Positions 17,062 to 26,054 of a DNA stretch of 64,000 bases are shown piece after piece. Origin of the DNA: Deltaproteobacteria bacterium (GTDB lineage Bacteria; Desulfobacterota; Desulfobacteria; Desulfobacterales; Desulfatirhabdiaceae); the NCBI GenBank assembly GCA_016219185.1, contig JACRBZ010000050.1:1-64000 (forward strand). The letters run 5' to 3'. Under the pieces are notes generated by a model. The model was not told the origin of the DNA and made no database searches. It was given only the letters and a program-made list of their open reading frames with translations. How positions within the stretch are numbered: the first letter of the stretch is position 1; every line of letters begins with the position of its first letter. The position numbers and the translations under genes were made by a program.

Positions 17062-18107
17062 TGAACAACCTTTCGAATACCGGATATTCTTCCTCTTATT
17101 CTTCCGAAATACTGACCAGGTGCCATTCTATCCCATATATCCCGAGGAAACCGGAATTCTGATTCGCGAATTTCCGCCTGGGTAAACGGAACAAGGCATG
17201 GGTTCACGCCTATTTCCAAATAACAAGTTTCCGCATAACCCATCTGAAGACATTGAAAATTCGGCGGGCATGATATTTCGCCCAAATCCGCTATGCCCGA
17301 ATTGTCCAGAAACTCTCCGTTCAGAGAAGGAATGGTTGTCGTGTAGTATTTTTCCCTAAACCGGTAGTGAGATGAGTCCATCAAAGTCGATTTTGATTGA
17401 TCCGGGGAAGGAGACTGATCGTAATAATGAATGGCATTTGCACCGGGTACACATAGCGGGCGGATGCCGTCCCGCGCAGCCCGCACGGCTAGATCCGAAT
17501 CTTCATAATACAAAAAATAACTTTCATCGAATAATTTCCCGCCGCTTGCTTCAATCCATTTTTTTTCAACCAGCAAACAGGCTCCAGACAAAAACGGCTC
17601 AACAAAGGGCTCGGTTGCCTCCCAAAACCGTTCGTGACGCAAAATCCAGTAAAATGAAAGCAGATCAGCATCCAGACCATAGTATTGCGAACTTATCGTG
17701 GCCACATCCTGCCAGAAGCAGGCGCCCGTGGCAGGCGGAATACGAAAGAGATGACGATCATCCCAGTAAAATCTGGGACCTACAAGGGATGAACCGTAAT
17801 GTTTGGCTGCCGTGATCAGCGCTTCCAGACATCCTTTTTCGATGCGTACATCCGGATTGACCACCAGTATCCAATCGCCACCGGCACACCGAACCCCCTG
17901 GTTAACGGCGGCTCCGAATCCTTTATTGATATCGTTAACGATGAAATCAACGCCCTGCATCCACGAGGCGCTCCGCCCGCCCCTGAAATCCTGGCTGTTG
18001 TCAACCACGATGATCTCATCAACAAGCGAAACCTGCTTTAGCTCTTCGATTAAAGCGGGGAACAGCAATGGGGTATGATAATTTACGACGATTACAGAAA
18101 TACTCAT
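17043..18107 (-). CDS. Glycosyltransferase family 2
   Basis: A 354-residue GT-A enzyme. It starts ISVIVVNYHTPLLFPALIEEL, with IVVDNS (nucleotide site), NKGFGAAVNQGV, the metal-binding-type ILVVNPDVR and a later FLYYEDSDLAVRA (ED base motif). This is the rhamnosyltransferase-like (WbbL-type) class that transfers a sugar in O-antigen or capsule assembly. It has no membrane segments. The ATG is directly after the methyltransferase stop (shared base). Confidence 0.88.
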   Translation of the reverse strand: MSISVIVVNYHTPLLFPALIEELKQVSLVDEIIVVDNSQDFRGGRSASWMQGVDFIVNDINKGFGAAVNQGVRCAGGDWILVVNPDVRIEKGCLEALITAAKHYGSSLVGPRFYWDDRHLFRIPPATGACFWQDVATISSQYYGLDADLLSFYWILRHERFWEATEPFVEPFLSGACLLVEKKWIEASGGKLFDESYFLYYEDSDLAVRAARDGIRPLCVPGANAIHYYDQSPSPDQSKSTLMDSSHYRFREKYYTTTIPSLNGEFLDNSGIADLGEISCPPNFQCLQMGYAETCYLEIGVNPCLVPFTQAEIRESEFRFPRDIWDRMAPGQYFGRIRGRISGIRKVVQWKKLP

Positions 18108-19285
18108 TATTTCAAAGCCCGGATAATTATTTCATTCGTCATCAAGGATTCTTCACTCCCATAACCGGATTCGCACATCATTGAAATAAATTTCTTTCCT
18201 TCCGGAGTCGGCGCAATCTGCTGTTTGCTGATCTTGTCGATTCCAAATCCGGCATCGGCCAATGCCTGGCGAATCGAAGACTCCGTAAACCAGCGCAAAT
18301 GGGTTATGCATAACAAGCCAACCGGAAGATATTCGAATTTTCCGTTCATGAGGTCTTTGATCACTGTCCAATGCCCGGCATTCGGAACGCTTAATACGAG
18401 ATATCCGCCCTCGTTCAGCAAGTGGTAAATCCGTTTGAGCATCTGCCAGGGATTTTCAAGATGCTCCAGAATGTCCCCGCAGTTGACCAGATCAAATTTT
18501 TCATCAATTTGAACTTGCTCGATGGGACTTGTGATTATCTCATCATAACAGCGTCTGGCGGTTTCCGCCATAATGGGATTCAATTCAACCCCAACAATCC
18601 GAATATCCGGACGCACCTGTTTCAAATGCTTTCCATATCCCCCGTTGGCACATCCGATATCCAGAACACGTCTGATTTGGGGCGGAACAAGATCCACCAG
18701 ATCTTCCCGGCCCCCGTCATAGTAGTTCCCGAATCGGTGAACCAGCGCTCCTGAAGCGATCCCGGCAGATGCCGGCGTTGCCGCAACCTGATGGGAAGAC
18801 TTATTCCCACTGCCGGACTGCAGGAGAGATTCCAAATAATCACGACGATAGAGAACGCAGGTGGGGTCCAAAGAATCGGCAGTCCGATGGGGCAGAGTTG
18901 TTTCGGATAAGTGCCGGGCAATTTCCACATAACTGGAGACATTTAAATAACTTGCAGGCAACTGCGCCTGCTGCTCGGGGTGATCGGAGATGTTGTACAC
19001 GGGCCCGCAAGCCCCGAATCCGCCGGATATCCCTTTTACAAGGCAATGTATCGTATATTCGGAGAAAACAGCTTCAGGATCGGTAACAATCAGCAACAAA
19101 TCAGATGCAGAATTGGCCAGGAACTGATGAATCCGCCATTCAACCGGATAATCTATCCATATCAAGCCGCTGATGGGTTCACACAATTGACGGCTTGTAT
19201 TTTTACAATATTCGTAAGACACCTGAACTTCCCAGATGTCGGGCGCAGTCAGTTTCGGCCAGAAAATCTCCAACTGATCGTTCAT
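18107..19285 (-). CDS. SAM-dependent methyltransferase with glycosyltransferase-like N-terminal region
   Basis: From the ATG at 19285, preceded by GGGAGA at good spacing, 392 residues. The first about 190 residues have no clear motif but contain CVLYRRDYLESLL, reminiscent of glycosyltransferase tails. Residues 200-390 are a Rossmann class I methyltransferase (RVLDIGCANGGYGKHLK, VGVELNP, LVNCGDILEHLENPW). It probably O-methylates a sugar of the exported glycan, perhaps the chain terminus. Confidence 0.8.
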   Translation of the reverse strand: MNDQLEIFWPKLTAPDIWEVQVSYEYCKNTSRQLCEPISGLIWIDYPVEWRIHQFLANSASDLLLIVTDPEAVFSEYTIHCLVKGISGGFGACGPVYNISDHPEQQAQLPASYLNVSSYVEIARHLSETTLPHRTADSLDPTCVLYRRDYLESLLQSGSGNKSSHQVAATPASAGIASGALVHRFGNYYDGGREDLVDLVPPQIRRVLDIGCANGGYGKHLKQVRPDIRIVGVELNPIMAETARRCYDEIITSPIEQVQIDEKFDLVNCGDILEHLENPWQMLKRIYHLLNEGGYLVLSVPNAGHWTVIKDLMNGKFEYLPVGLLCITHLRWFTESSIRQALADAGFGIDKISKQQIAPTPEGKKFISMMCESGYGSEESLMTNEIIIRALK

Positions 19286-19378
19286 AATATATTCTCCCGA
19301 TGAAATCACGATGTCATTGACTTAAGCAAACCGGGTAACTTCCTTAAGACAATGATAATGATGTCACAGTGTTTTTAG

Positions 19379-20221
19379 TCAAGACCGTACTTTTTTCCGC
19401 ATGGCGATATATTCTCCTGCAGGAATAAACCCCAGGTATTTAAAAAACAGATTCCACATATCAAGAGCGGCATAACGGCCCCGAAACGCCAGTTCCCTCA
19501 GCGGTCGCGATGGAATCACGCCGACCATTCCCCCATAAGCCACGGGAATTCGCGACAGCAAATCCATTCCGCTGAGCGATCCAATCATTCTTTCAATTTC
19601 ATCATTTCTGAAAAATCGATACAAGGTCATTTTGTGTTTTAATCTCTGAATAATGGGCCTGCGATGCATCATGCTTTCAAGAGAAGGGCAGAATAAAGCA
19701 TAGGTCAGCCATGCCAGACTTGCTTTTCTAGGAACAGAAAAAATAATCATGCCCCCCGGAGCGATCACTCTTTCAAGTTCTTTAAGGACAACAAAAGGAT
19801 CTGGCAGATGTTCTATCACCCCATAGAAGTTTACCAGTTGAAAAGCATCGTCTTGAATAAATGCAAGATCTTCCAACCTGCCCAATATGGGGATGAAACA
19901 CATTTTACTTAAAGAGGCTCTCTTTTGCGCCTCTTTAAGCATGGTTTTTCCAAAATCAATTCCCACAATGGCTTTTGCCCCGAGTTCCGTGTACAGATGA
20001 AATAATTGCCCGTTTCCACATCCCGCATCCAACAGGGTAAAAAGGCGATTCGGCATGTAAGAGAGAACCAGCTTCGAAATCGGATTTTTTACATTTCGTA
20101 TATAATTCCAATGTTCGAGGGTATTCGGCCGAACAAAGCCGTTATAGGCGATATCGCCGTATTCAGGCGCCACGGAAGCATGAACATCGTGAATGATTTG
20201 ACTGAACACTTCTTTCTTCAT
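19379..20221 (-). CDS. SAM-dependent methyltransferase (280 aa)
   Basis: A class I methyltransferase. Motif I is LLDAGCGNGQLFHLY (about 63-77), followed by IVGIDFGKTML and VNFYGVIEHLPDPFVVL. A C-terminal region of about 100 residues holds amphipathic or hydrophobic stretches. The start overlaps the end of the radical SAM gene by four bases. The acceptor is unknown; it is one of three methyltransferases in this operon, so the glycan is probably multiply methylated. Confidence 0.85.
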   Translation of the reverse strand: MKKEVFSQIIHDVHASVAPEYGDIAYNGFVRPNTLEHWNYIRNVKNPISKLVLSYMPNRLFTLLDAGCGNGQLFHLYTELGAKAIVGIDFGKTMLKEAQKRASLSKMCFIPILGRLEDLAFIQDDAFQLVNFYGVIEHLPDPFVVLKELERVIAPGGMIIFSVPRKASLAWLTYALFCPSLESMMHRRPIIQRLKHKMTLYRFFRNDEIERMIGSLSGMDLLSRIPVAYGGMVGVIPSRPLRELAFRGRYAALDMWNLFFKYLGFIPAGEYIAMRKKVRS

Positions 20222-21225
20222 AAAAGCGTCTTCTTTTGATACAATCGATACGCTGGCGTAACCGTTTCTTCAATCTCCATATCGCCGAGGGTAAACGAAT
20301 GCCGATCCATCACCTTGTCACTGGCCCATGCATGGCAGTCCCCGCACAACACCAGGTCATCGATTTTCCCTTCCTGGTGCGCTTTGCGGTAATCCAGAAG
20401 TTTGGGGCTGTTGTTATAGATTTCCAGAATTGACTGATCCAGAACATTTCCCAGGGGAACATCCAGATGGATATCTTCGCAGCAAAGCCCGACTTCCCCA
20501 TTCACACCGATCACCAATTGTTTTTCTATAAGCTGACAGGGCTGGAACTTGAACGGCGCCCGATTTTCCCACAGATGCCTTGAACCAATCGGCCGGAATG
20601 TGGCCACGGTAACCTGAGATGCATGAGGAAGCCATTTCAGCAGATAGGGTTGTACCTGGTCCAGGATCTCCGGATACCCGACCATGTTGAACTGAAGATT
20701 GGGAATGTTTGCTCCCAGACGACGCCTGGCCTCAATCAGTTTCGTCACGTTGGCTTCAATTCGATCGAGCCTGGCATTGACACGGAAATAGTCGTGGGTC
20801 GCGGGATTTACGCCGTCAATACTGAGCGCGAGCCACTTCACATTGTTTTCCATAATCATCTTAATGTGTTGGTCATCAAGACGCATTGCATTGGTCATGA
20901 ACCCGGCATAAACATTCGGGATTTCAGATGTCCGTCTCAACACGGATTCCAACCGGCCATAAAGCAGCGGCTCTCCGGCGCCATGGGTCGCCAGGGTAAC
21001 AGGTTGGGTCCATGAGGCGATTTCATCCAGGACTTTTTTCCAAATCCGTTCTTCCATATAGTCCAGAGCCCGTTTTACCGGTCCGTCTCCGCCATGAAAA
21101 TGACAATAGCGGCATTTAAGGTTACAAACGTTTGTCAACTCAAGGATGATTTCACTGGGATAATGAACAGGTTGCTGTTGAAACAAGATCGAACACTCCT
21201 TCCAAAGCGATTGCGACATGCTCAT
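20218..21225 (-). CDS. Radical SAM/SPASM-domain enzyme
   Basis: Cluster motif CNLKCRYCHFHGGDG near the N-terminus, THGAGEPLLYG (SAM-binding GGEP-like) and WLALSIDGVNPATHDYF typical of radical SAM proteins. The C-terminal SPASM-like region has FQPCQLIEKQLVIGVNGE, LCCEDI and LCGDCHAW, which bind auxiliary Fe-S clusters. SPASM enzymes modify peptides, sugars or proteins. Here, inside a glycan operon, it may dehydrogenate or epimerise a sugar, as in aminoglycoside pathways (inference). The ATG at 21225 is taken; TTG at 21243 is an alternative. Confidence 0.85.
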   Translation of the reverse strand: MSMSQSLWKECSILFQQQPVHYPSEIILELTNVCNLKCRYCHFHGGDGPVKRALDYMEERIWKKVLDEIASWTQPVTLATHGAGEPLLYGRLESVLRRTSEIPNVYAGFMTNAMRLDDQHIKMIMENNVKWLALSIDGVNPATHDYFRVNARLDRIEANVTKLIEARRRLGANIPNLQFNMVGYPEILDQVQPYLLKWLPHASQVTVATFRPIGSRHLWENRAPFKFQPCQLIEKQLVIGVNGEVGLCCEDIHLDVPLGNVLDQSILEIYNNSPKLLDYRKAHQEGKIDDLVLCGDCHAWASDKVMDRHSFTLGDMEIEETVTPAYRLYQKKTLL

Positions 21226-22198
21226 AGGAAAACTGCCCGGCAACCTCCAGCCCCCTTCTGATTCGATGCCCTCGCGTCACTTTATCATCAATCATTTTTA
21301 TTGCCGCCGCAGCCAAGTCTTCCGGAGAATCATGCGCGGCAAATTCCGCATAGTCACACGGCGACGAAAACGACCGATAACTGAGGATATCGGTTAAGAC
21401 CACCGGAACCCCACAAGCCATGGCCTCCAGAGCCGGAAGCCCGAATCCTTCACCCGAATCGGAGGATGAAAGTAATATCCCATTTCCGGACCTGAGAGCA
21501 TCTCCAACTGCTTTTGGCGTGATATGTACAAGGTATTCATCCGCCAGGCCAAGGGATTCTTCTTCACACCGGGTATCCACGGCCGAAATGCGGATCAATT
21601 TTATATGGGGTTTGCGATCCTTCACAAGTTTAAATGCAGTGAGCCCTACGCGAATTTGTTTGAAAGATATCGTCAGGGGCCCGATCAGAAATATTCGGTC
21701 AATTGGAGCCAATTGGACATGCGTATCTGAACGCGGATAAAAATATTCGGCTTCGAGTCCCTGCCCCACTGAAATAAACCGTTGATCCGGGTATCGTCTG
21801 CTGAATTTCTCCGCCATGGATTCCGAAACCGTGATTCGGGGAATCGGAAGCGAATAAGCATCATCGATGATATTTTTAAAAGGCCGGCATTCTTCCAGGT
21901 CAGGCTCATATCCCTGAATCAGATGCAGCAATTTCATCCTGTTTTTTTTGTTCCGGTAATGATGCAGAATCAGCCGCGGCGTGGTTCCGATAACCCATTC
22001 AAAAGAATCAGCCACGGATGGATCAAATGGATCGCGTTTTTCAAACCCCACTTTTCCTTCAAACCAGTCCGGATAGTCCTCACCGGATACTATCGTTACA
22101 AAATGCCCCCTTTTCATCAGTGCTTCGGCCTGTCGGAATACCACCTTAACCCCGCCGCACAAACCTGTGGATTCAAGTAGATAAGCGATCTTCAGCAT
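21152..22198 (-). CDS. Glycosyltransferase family 4 (GT-B)
   Basis: A 348-residue GT-B retaining glycosyltransferase. LLESTGLCGGVKVVFRQAE is the usual N-terminal glycine loop, and GEGFGLPALEAMACGVPVV is the C-terminal nucleotide-sugar motif with the EX7E-type glutamates. It begins immediately after the Wzt stop (TGA-ATG) and overlaps the radical SAM gene by more than 70 bp. It is cytoplasmic and adds a sugar to the lipid-linked glycan. Confidence 0.9.
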   Translation of the reverse strand: MLKIAYLLESTGLCGGVKVVFRQAEALMKRGHFVTIVSGEDYPDWFEGKVGFEKRDPFDPSVADSFEWVIGTTPRLILHHYRNKKNRMKLLHLIQGYEPDLEECRPFKNIIDDAYSLPIPRITVSESMAEKFSRRYPDQRFISVGQGLEAEYFYPRSDTHVQLAPIDRIFLIGPLTISFKQIRVGLTAFKLVKDRKPHIKLIRISAVDTRCEEESLGLADEYLVHITPKAVGDALRSGNGILLSSSDSGEGFGLPALEAMACGVPVVLTDILSYRSFSSPCDYAEFAAHDSPEDLAAAAIKMIDDKVTRGHRIRRGLEVAGQFSYEHVAIALEGVFDLVSTATCSLSQ

Positions 22199-23389
22199 TC
22201 AAGCGATGACCCATTCATGCTCAAGTTCCAGGAGTCCCATTTCGGCGGTCCACGTGTTCTGCGGTATAATGGAAAACGGCGCTGATTGAAGCTTATGGTA
22301 GCAGTGAAGCTCGGTATCATCCAGGATAGCCCCCACCACGGCGTATTCGCCATACAACAACGGCAGTTCGGCGTATTTGAGGGACACTTTACCAGCCCCT
22401 TTTCCGGACAGGGGCTTTGAAAAATCACGGGACATGCAGACAGCATGACATATCAGTTCATCATTACGTCGAATACCGGCCGCGATCCAGAAGGAGCGAT
22501 TGTCGGAAGCTTCATACGCGATATCAATTTGCAGATCTTCACGATATCCCAGTTGAATGGGCGTCTTCTGGCCGTTCAAGGTGATGGAAGTTATTCTGAC
22601 CGGAAGTTGATTCTCTTGTTTTTCCAGCTTGTCTTCATCTATGCTCGGCTGTGATTGCTGTATTGATTTTTCCCTGGAATAATTTTCATAAGCCGCTGTA
22701 ACATGGGTCGCAATGCCCTGTTCCCGAACGACTCCCTGTTCTATCCACAACGCCCGGGTGCAAAGCATGTTGACCAGAAACATGGCATGACTGCACAAAA
22801 TGATGTTTTTACCCTGTTTTTTGAAATCCATCATTCGATCTACACATTTTTTTTGAAAATACTGGTCCCCGACACTCAGGGCTTCGTCAATTATCAATAT
22901 ATCGGGATCCACACTGGTTGCAATCGAAAACGCCAGACGCACCACCATCCCGGACGAATAGGTTCGAATAGGTCTGTCAATAAATTGTCCCAGCTCTGCA
23001 AACTCGACGATTTCCGATTCTTTTGATTTAATCTCGGACTGATTTAATCCCATCAGGGACGCATTCAAATAAATATTTTGCCGGCCGGTAAACTCCTGAT
23101 GAAAACCGGCACCCAATTCAAGAAGCGCTGCAACCCGGCCGCGTTTGATAATTTCACCGGAGCTCGGCGCCACTGTTCCGGCGATAAGCTTCAGCAGGGT
23201 GCTTTTGCCGGCGCCATTTTCTCCGACAATCCCGATGGAGTCGCCGAAAGCAACTGAAAAAGAAATCCCCTGGAGACTATTTATTCGCTGATGAAAAGGC
23301 CTCCGGAAAATGGCTTCTTTCAACCGGTCCAAGGGTTTGGGATAAAAGCGATAAATCTTGGAGATATTGTTGATTTCCAGGGCATGCAT
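22199..23389 (-). CDS. wzt: ABC transporter ATP-binding protein, Wzt-type with C-terminal glycan-binding domain
   Basis: 396 residues from the ATG at 23389 (TTG at 23404 is the alternative). The nucleotide-binding domain has Walker A GENGAGKSTLL, signature YSSGMVVRLAFS and Walker B ILIIDEALSVGD. A long C-terminal extension (about 265-396) is typical of Wzt proteins that recognise a modified chain end, as in the O8/O9a antigens. That agrees with the methyltransferases in the operon, whose products may be the export signal (known for related systems, inferred here). Confidence 0.9.
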   Translation of the reverse strand: MHALEINNISKIYRFYPKPLDRLKEAIFRRPFHQRINSLQGISFSVAFGDSIGIVGENGAGKSTLLKLIAGTVAPSSGEIIKRGRVAALLELGAGFHQEFTGRQNIYLNASLMGLNQSEIKSKESEIVEFAELGQFIDRPIRTYSSGMVVRLAFSIATSVDPDILIIDEALSVGDQYFQKKCVDRMMDFKKQGKNIILCSHAMFLVNMLCTRALWIEQGVVREQGIATHVTAAYENYSREKSIQQSQPSIDEDKLEKQENQLPVRITSITLNGQKTPIQLGYREDLQIDIAYEASDNRSFWIAAGIRRNDELICHAVCMSRDFSKPLSGKGAGKVSLKYAELPLLYGEYAVVGAILDDTELHCYHKLQSAPFSIIPQNTWTAEMGLLELEHEWVIA

Positions 23390-23400
23390 CGTAATAGCAA

Positions 23401-24231
23401 TCAAATTCTCTGGGCCAGAATGAATATCTGATCACCAAATCCGGGGAAAAAACGGCAGATGAAAGCGGTCAGGCGGTTGATTTGTTTTGCGGTTTCCGGA
23501 GATACCTGTTTTTCAGATCCGAATACGCTGGTCGTATACAAAGAATTGAGCCCGAATTGAACGCGCATGGGTTTCAGCCTGGCGTCTTCCAGCAAGGCGG
23601 ATATTTCTTTTGGCGCAAATTCATGAACATGCCCATGGGTATTTCCGCAAGATGCAATGAGTTGCGGCGGATTAATGGAATGACCTCGGAAAAAACGGAA
23701 CAGATTGGACAGGCGGTTGATATTCGGCGTTGAAAGGATAAGTTCTCCGCCGATCGGAAGAACCCTGGAAATTTCAGACAGAAGACAAACAGCATCCGGA
23801 ACAAAAAGATGCTCTATAACATCACAGAGATATATCTGTGAAATACTGCAATCAACAAATGGCAGCCCTTCAGTTAAATCATTGGCGATTATTTGGACGC
23901 CGTAATTTTTTAAAAAACGCCTGTAGCCGGGGTTGAACAAGTAATTTCGGGTAGGGTGTTCGGTGCCAAAGACCGTTCCGCCCGCCATTGCGCCCAACCC
24001 GGCTGCCAGAATACCAAAGCCTGTTCCAATCTCCAGAAAAGGAGCCTTGGGCATTGTGATTCCAGCAATCGTTGCATAATGCCGGGACCAGACAGAAATA
24101 AACTCCCGGGTCAGCTCGGGAAGCGGTTCACCGTAATCAATCTGACCTGCCGCTTCACGCATCAATGAGACCCAGAAAGAAGCAGCCTTTGTTTTGATGG
24201 TATTCAATCTACAGAACGTCCGCAAAGGCAT
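23401..24231 (-). CDS. SAM-dependent methyltransferase (276 aa)
   Basis: A class I methyltransferase: FLEIGTGFGILAAGLGAMAGG as SAM loop, ANDLTEGLPF, IYLCDVIEHLFVPD and LILSTPNINRLS. It overlaps the end of the permease gene and abuts wzt, so it is between the two transporter genes. This is a common place for chain-terminating methyltransferases in ABC-exported O-antigens; substrate not determinable. Confidence 0.82.
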   Translation of the reverse strand: MPLRTFCRLNTIKTKAASFWVSLMREAAGQIDYGEPLPELTREFISVWSRHYATIAGITMPKAPFLEIGTGFGILAAGLGAMAGGTVFGTEHPTRNYLFNPGYRRFLKNYGVQIIANDLTEGLPFVDCSISQIYLCDVIEHLFVPDAVCLLSEISRVLPIGGELILSTPNINRLSNLFRFFRGHSINPPQLIASCGNTHGHVHEFAPKEISALLEDARLKPMRVQFGLNSLYTTSVFGSEKQVSPETAKQINRLTAFICRFFPGFGDQIFILAQRI

Positions 24232-25015
24232 TTCTTGATTTTCCGAAAAATCCCACGCCCCCGATAAACATCATCATGGCGATCGCAAAACAGTTCATAA
24301 GCATCCCCCAGGGAATGATTTTACAAAGCAGCACCTGGTGGTAGAGTTCAATAAACATGCACATGGGGTTTAAATAAAGTATCCATTGAATTTGTTCCGG
24401 AACCATCGTTATGGGATACAGAATCGGCGTCAGATACATCCAGAGCGACAACACGACACCGATCACCTGCTGAATGTCCCGTATGAAAACGGATAAGCTG
24501 GCTATCAAAATCACAAGTCCCAGTGTAAACAGCATGTGGACTCCCATCACAACGGGCAGCACCAGCCAGGAGAAATTCCAGAGGCCTTGAATGGCCAAAT
24601 AACAAAGAAAAAGCAGCAATCCGATGCTGTTCATAACAAATACGACAGCCACTCCGGAAATGGGTAACAATTCAATCGGAAACGCCACCTTGGTAATCAG
24701 ATTTGCTTTTCCCACGAATATCCCCGGACTGCTTCCCAGGGCCTCTGAAAAAGTCATCCAGGGAAGAAGTCCGCTCAGCAAATACAGTACAAAGTTATCA
24801 GTGCCGTTCTCAGGTGCCAGTCGAATCTTAAATATGACGGTAAATACGAAAATATAGATCAGCAGATTTGCAAGAGGAAGTAAAATACTCCAGATCAGCC
24901 CGAATATTGAACCGGCATATCTTCCTTTGATTTCCTGATTGACAAATCCCCAGAAGAGCGTTCGGTGCTTAAATGGCTCTGTGATCCATCGTTTGACACC
25001 GAGGTAAAATTTCAC
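24209..25015 (-). CDS. wzm: ABC transporter permease, Wzm-type
   Basis: A 268-residue integral membrane protein with about six membrane segments and the ABC2 permease pattern (FVNQEIKGRYAGSIFGLIW at the start, LLSGLLPWMTFSEALG, LWMYLTPILYPITMVPEQIQ). It forms the channel for an undecaprenyl-linked glycan across the inner membrane together with Wzt. It is the first gene of the ten-gene glycan operon; the upstream gap to 25083 is short and no clear promoter was recognised. Confidence 0.92.
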   Translation of the reverse strand: MKFYLGVKRWITEPFKHRTLFWGFVNQEIKGRYAGSIFGLIWSILLPLANLLIYIFVFTVIFKIRLAPENGTDNFVLYLLSGLLPWMTFSEALGSSPGIFVGKANLITKVAFPIELLPISGVAVVFVMNSIGLLLFLCYLAIQGLWNFSWLVLPVVMGVHMLFTLGLVILIASLSVFIRDIQQVIGVVLSLWMYLTPILYPITMVPEQIQWILYLNPMCMFIELYHQVLLCKIIPWGMLMNCFAIAMMMFIGGVGFFGKSRNAFADVL

Positions 25016-25083
25016 ACGTTTTCTCCTTGACTGTTATTACGGCATTGCCAATCTGCACGGTAAAGCGTCTCAACCGGATGAAT

Positions 25084-25821
25084 TTACTTACCGGTGAACG
25101 GGTTGACCGGTGTTCCTCCTGCCGGCGTACTCTCGGCCGACCGTTTTATGACGTCTAAAAACGGATTTGAAGTGGTTGGCGCGGCTGAGGTGCCCGCCGG
25201 GGCTGTCGGGTTTGCCTGTGCCCCGGAACTTTCTCCGCCGCCGCCTCCAAAAGCACCATTGCCGGTATTATCAAATGGAATGGCTGGGAGCGCATTTCCA
25301 CCTGGAACGTTTTTGGATTTCATATCCATTTTCGAACCAGGTGGTGCATTTTGAGGTAGATTCCCAGGCAATGTCGTCGTGTTCGCCGCGGGGCCGGCTT
25401 CGGCCATCGTCTTATCCGGGGGTGGAGCCGGCCTGCTCTTTATTCCTTTGTACAATTTTATCCTGAGCAGGTTTTCATTGGATGAAAGAAGCAAGTAATT
25501 GGAACCGATTTCCTTAAGCGTCATACCTCTGATGGAATCCCCTTCTTTCATGACATGTTTCGGAACGCCTTTCTCATGCTTACCCGACTCTGACAAAATC
25601 ACCTGTTTTCCATTTGAGGTCAGAAGAACTCCGGTAAAGATCAGATCTTTTTCCAGGCCCGCACTATCAACCGGTTTTGCGGCAGCAGCATTTGCTTTAT
25701 CTTCCACACTCTGATCAGGCGCAAAAATATGGCGCTGAACCATCGAAGACGGTTCAGCCGACGCCGATAGATGGCAGGCAACACCTGTCAACACCCCCAG
25801 TATCATTACGATATATTTCAT
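25084..25821 (-). CDS. GspC/PilP-like secretion protein with Pro/Gly-rich tail
   Basis: From the ATG at 25821 (AAAGGAG six bases upstream), about 245 residues. A signal-type N-terminus (YIVMILGVLTGVACHL) is followed by HIFAPDQS and a homology-region-like domain (LIFTGVLLTSNGKQVIL, EGDSIRGMTLKEIGSNYLLL, LLRIKLYKG), as in GspC HR or PilP domains. The last 110 residues are low-complexity Pro/Gly/Ala. No gspC is present in the gsp operon at 33-45 kb, so this isolated gene is a candidate for that missing inner-membrane link. Confidence 0.6.
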   Translation of the reverse strand: MKYIVMILGVLTGVACHLSASAEPSSMVQRHIFAPDQSVEDKANAAAAKPVDSAGLEKDLIFTGVLLTSNGKQVILSESGKHEKGVPKHVMKEGDSIRGMTLKEIGSNYLLLSSNENLLRIKLYKGIKSRPAPPPDKTMAEAGPAANTTTLPGNLPQNAPPGSKMDMKSKNVPGGNALPAIPFDNTGNGAFGGGGGESSGAQANPTAPAGTSAAPTTSNPFLDVIKRSAESTPAGGTPVNPFTGK

Positions 25822-25975
25822 TTTGACTCCTTTCATTCGATAACCAAGCAAACCGGCGATCTGTTTTATTTCACCGTAACCGGCGCTTTTCATCATGAAA
25901 TAATTTATTAAGTTACTTACATGATTACCCTTGTATTACTATAGTTTCTGAAATATGGCAATCCCTCATGAATAA

Positions 25976-26008
25976 AATAGCCCGGGATAGTAACTATCCC
26001 GGGCTATT
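25976..26008 (-). terminator. Rho-independent terminator of the repeat-protein gene
   Basis: A perfect 15-bp stem (25976-25990 with 25994-26008, core AGCCCGGGATAG) with a TAA loop. On the minus strand it is followed by TTTTATTC. It lies just downstream of the stop of the gene at 26055-29894 and upstream of the GspC-like gene. Confidence 0.88.
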
Positions 26009-26054
26009 CAAAACGCCGGACATCTCTTCGGCCGATTCAATTCAAACGTGGCGA

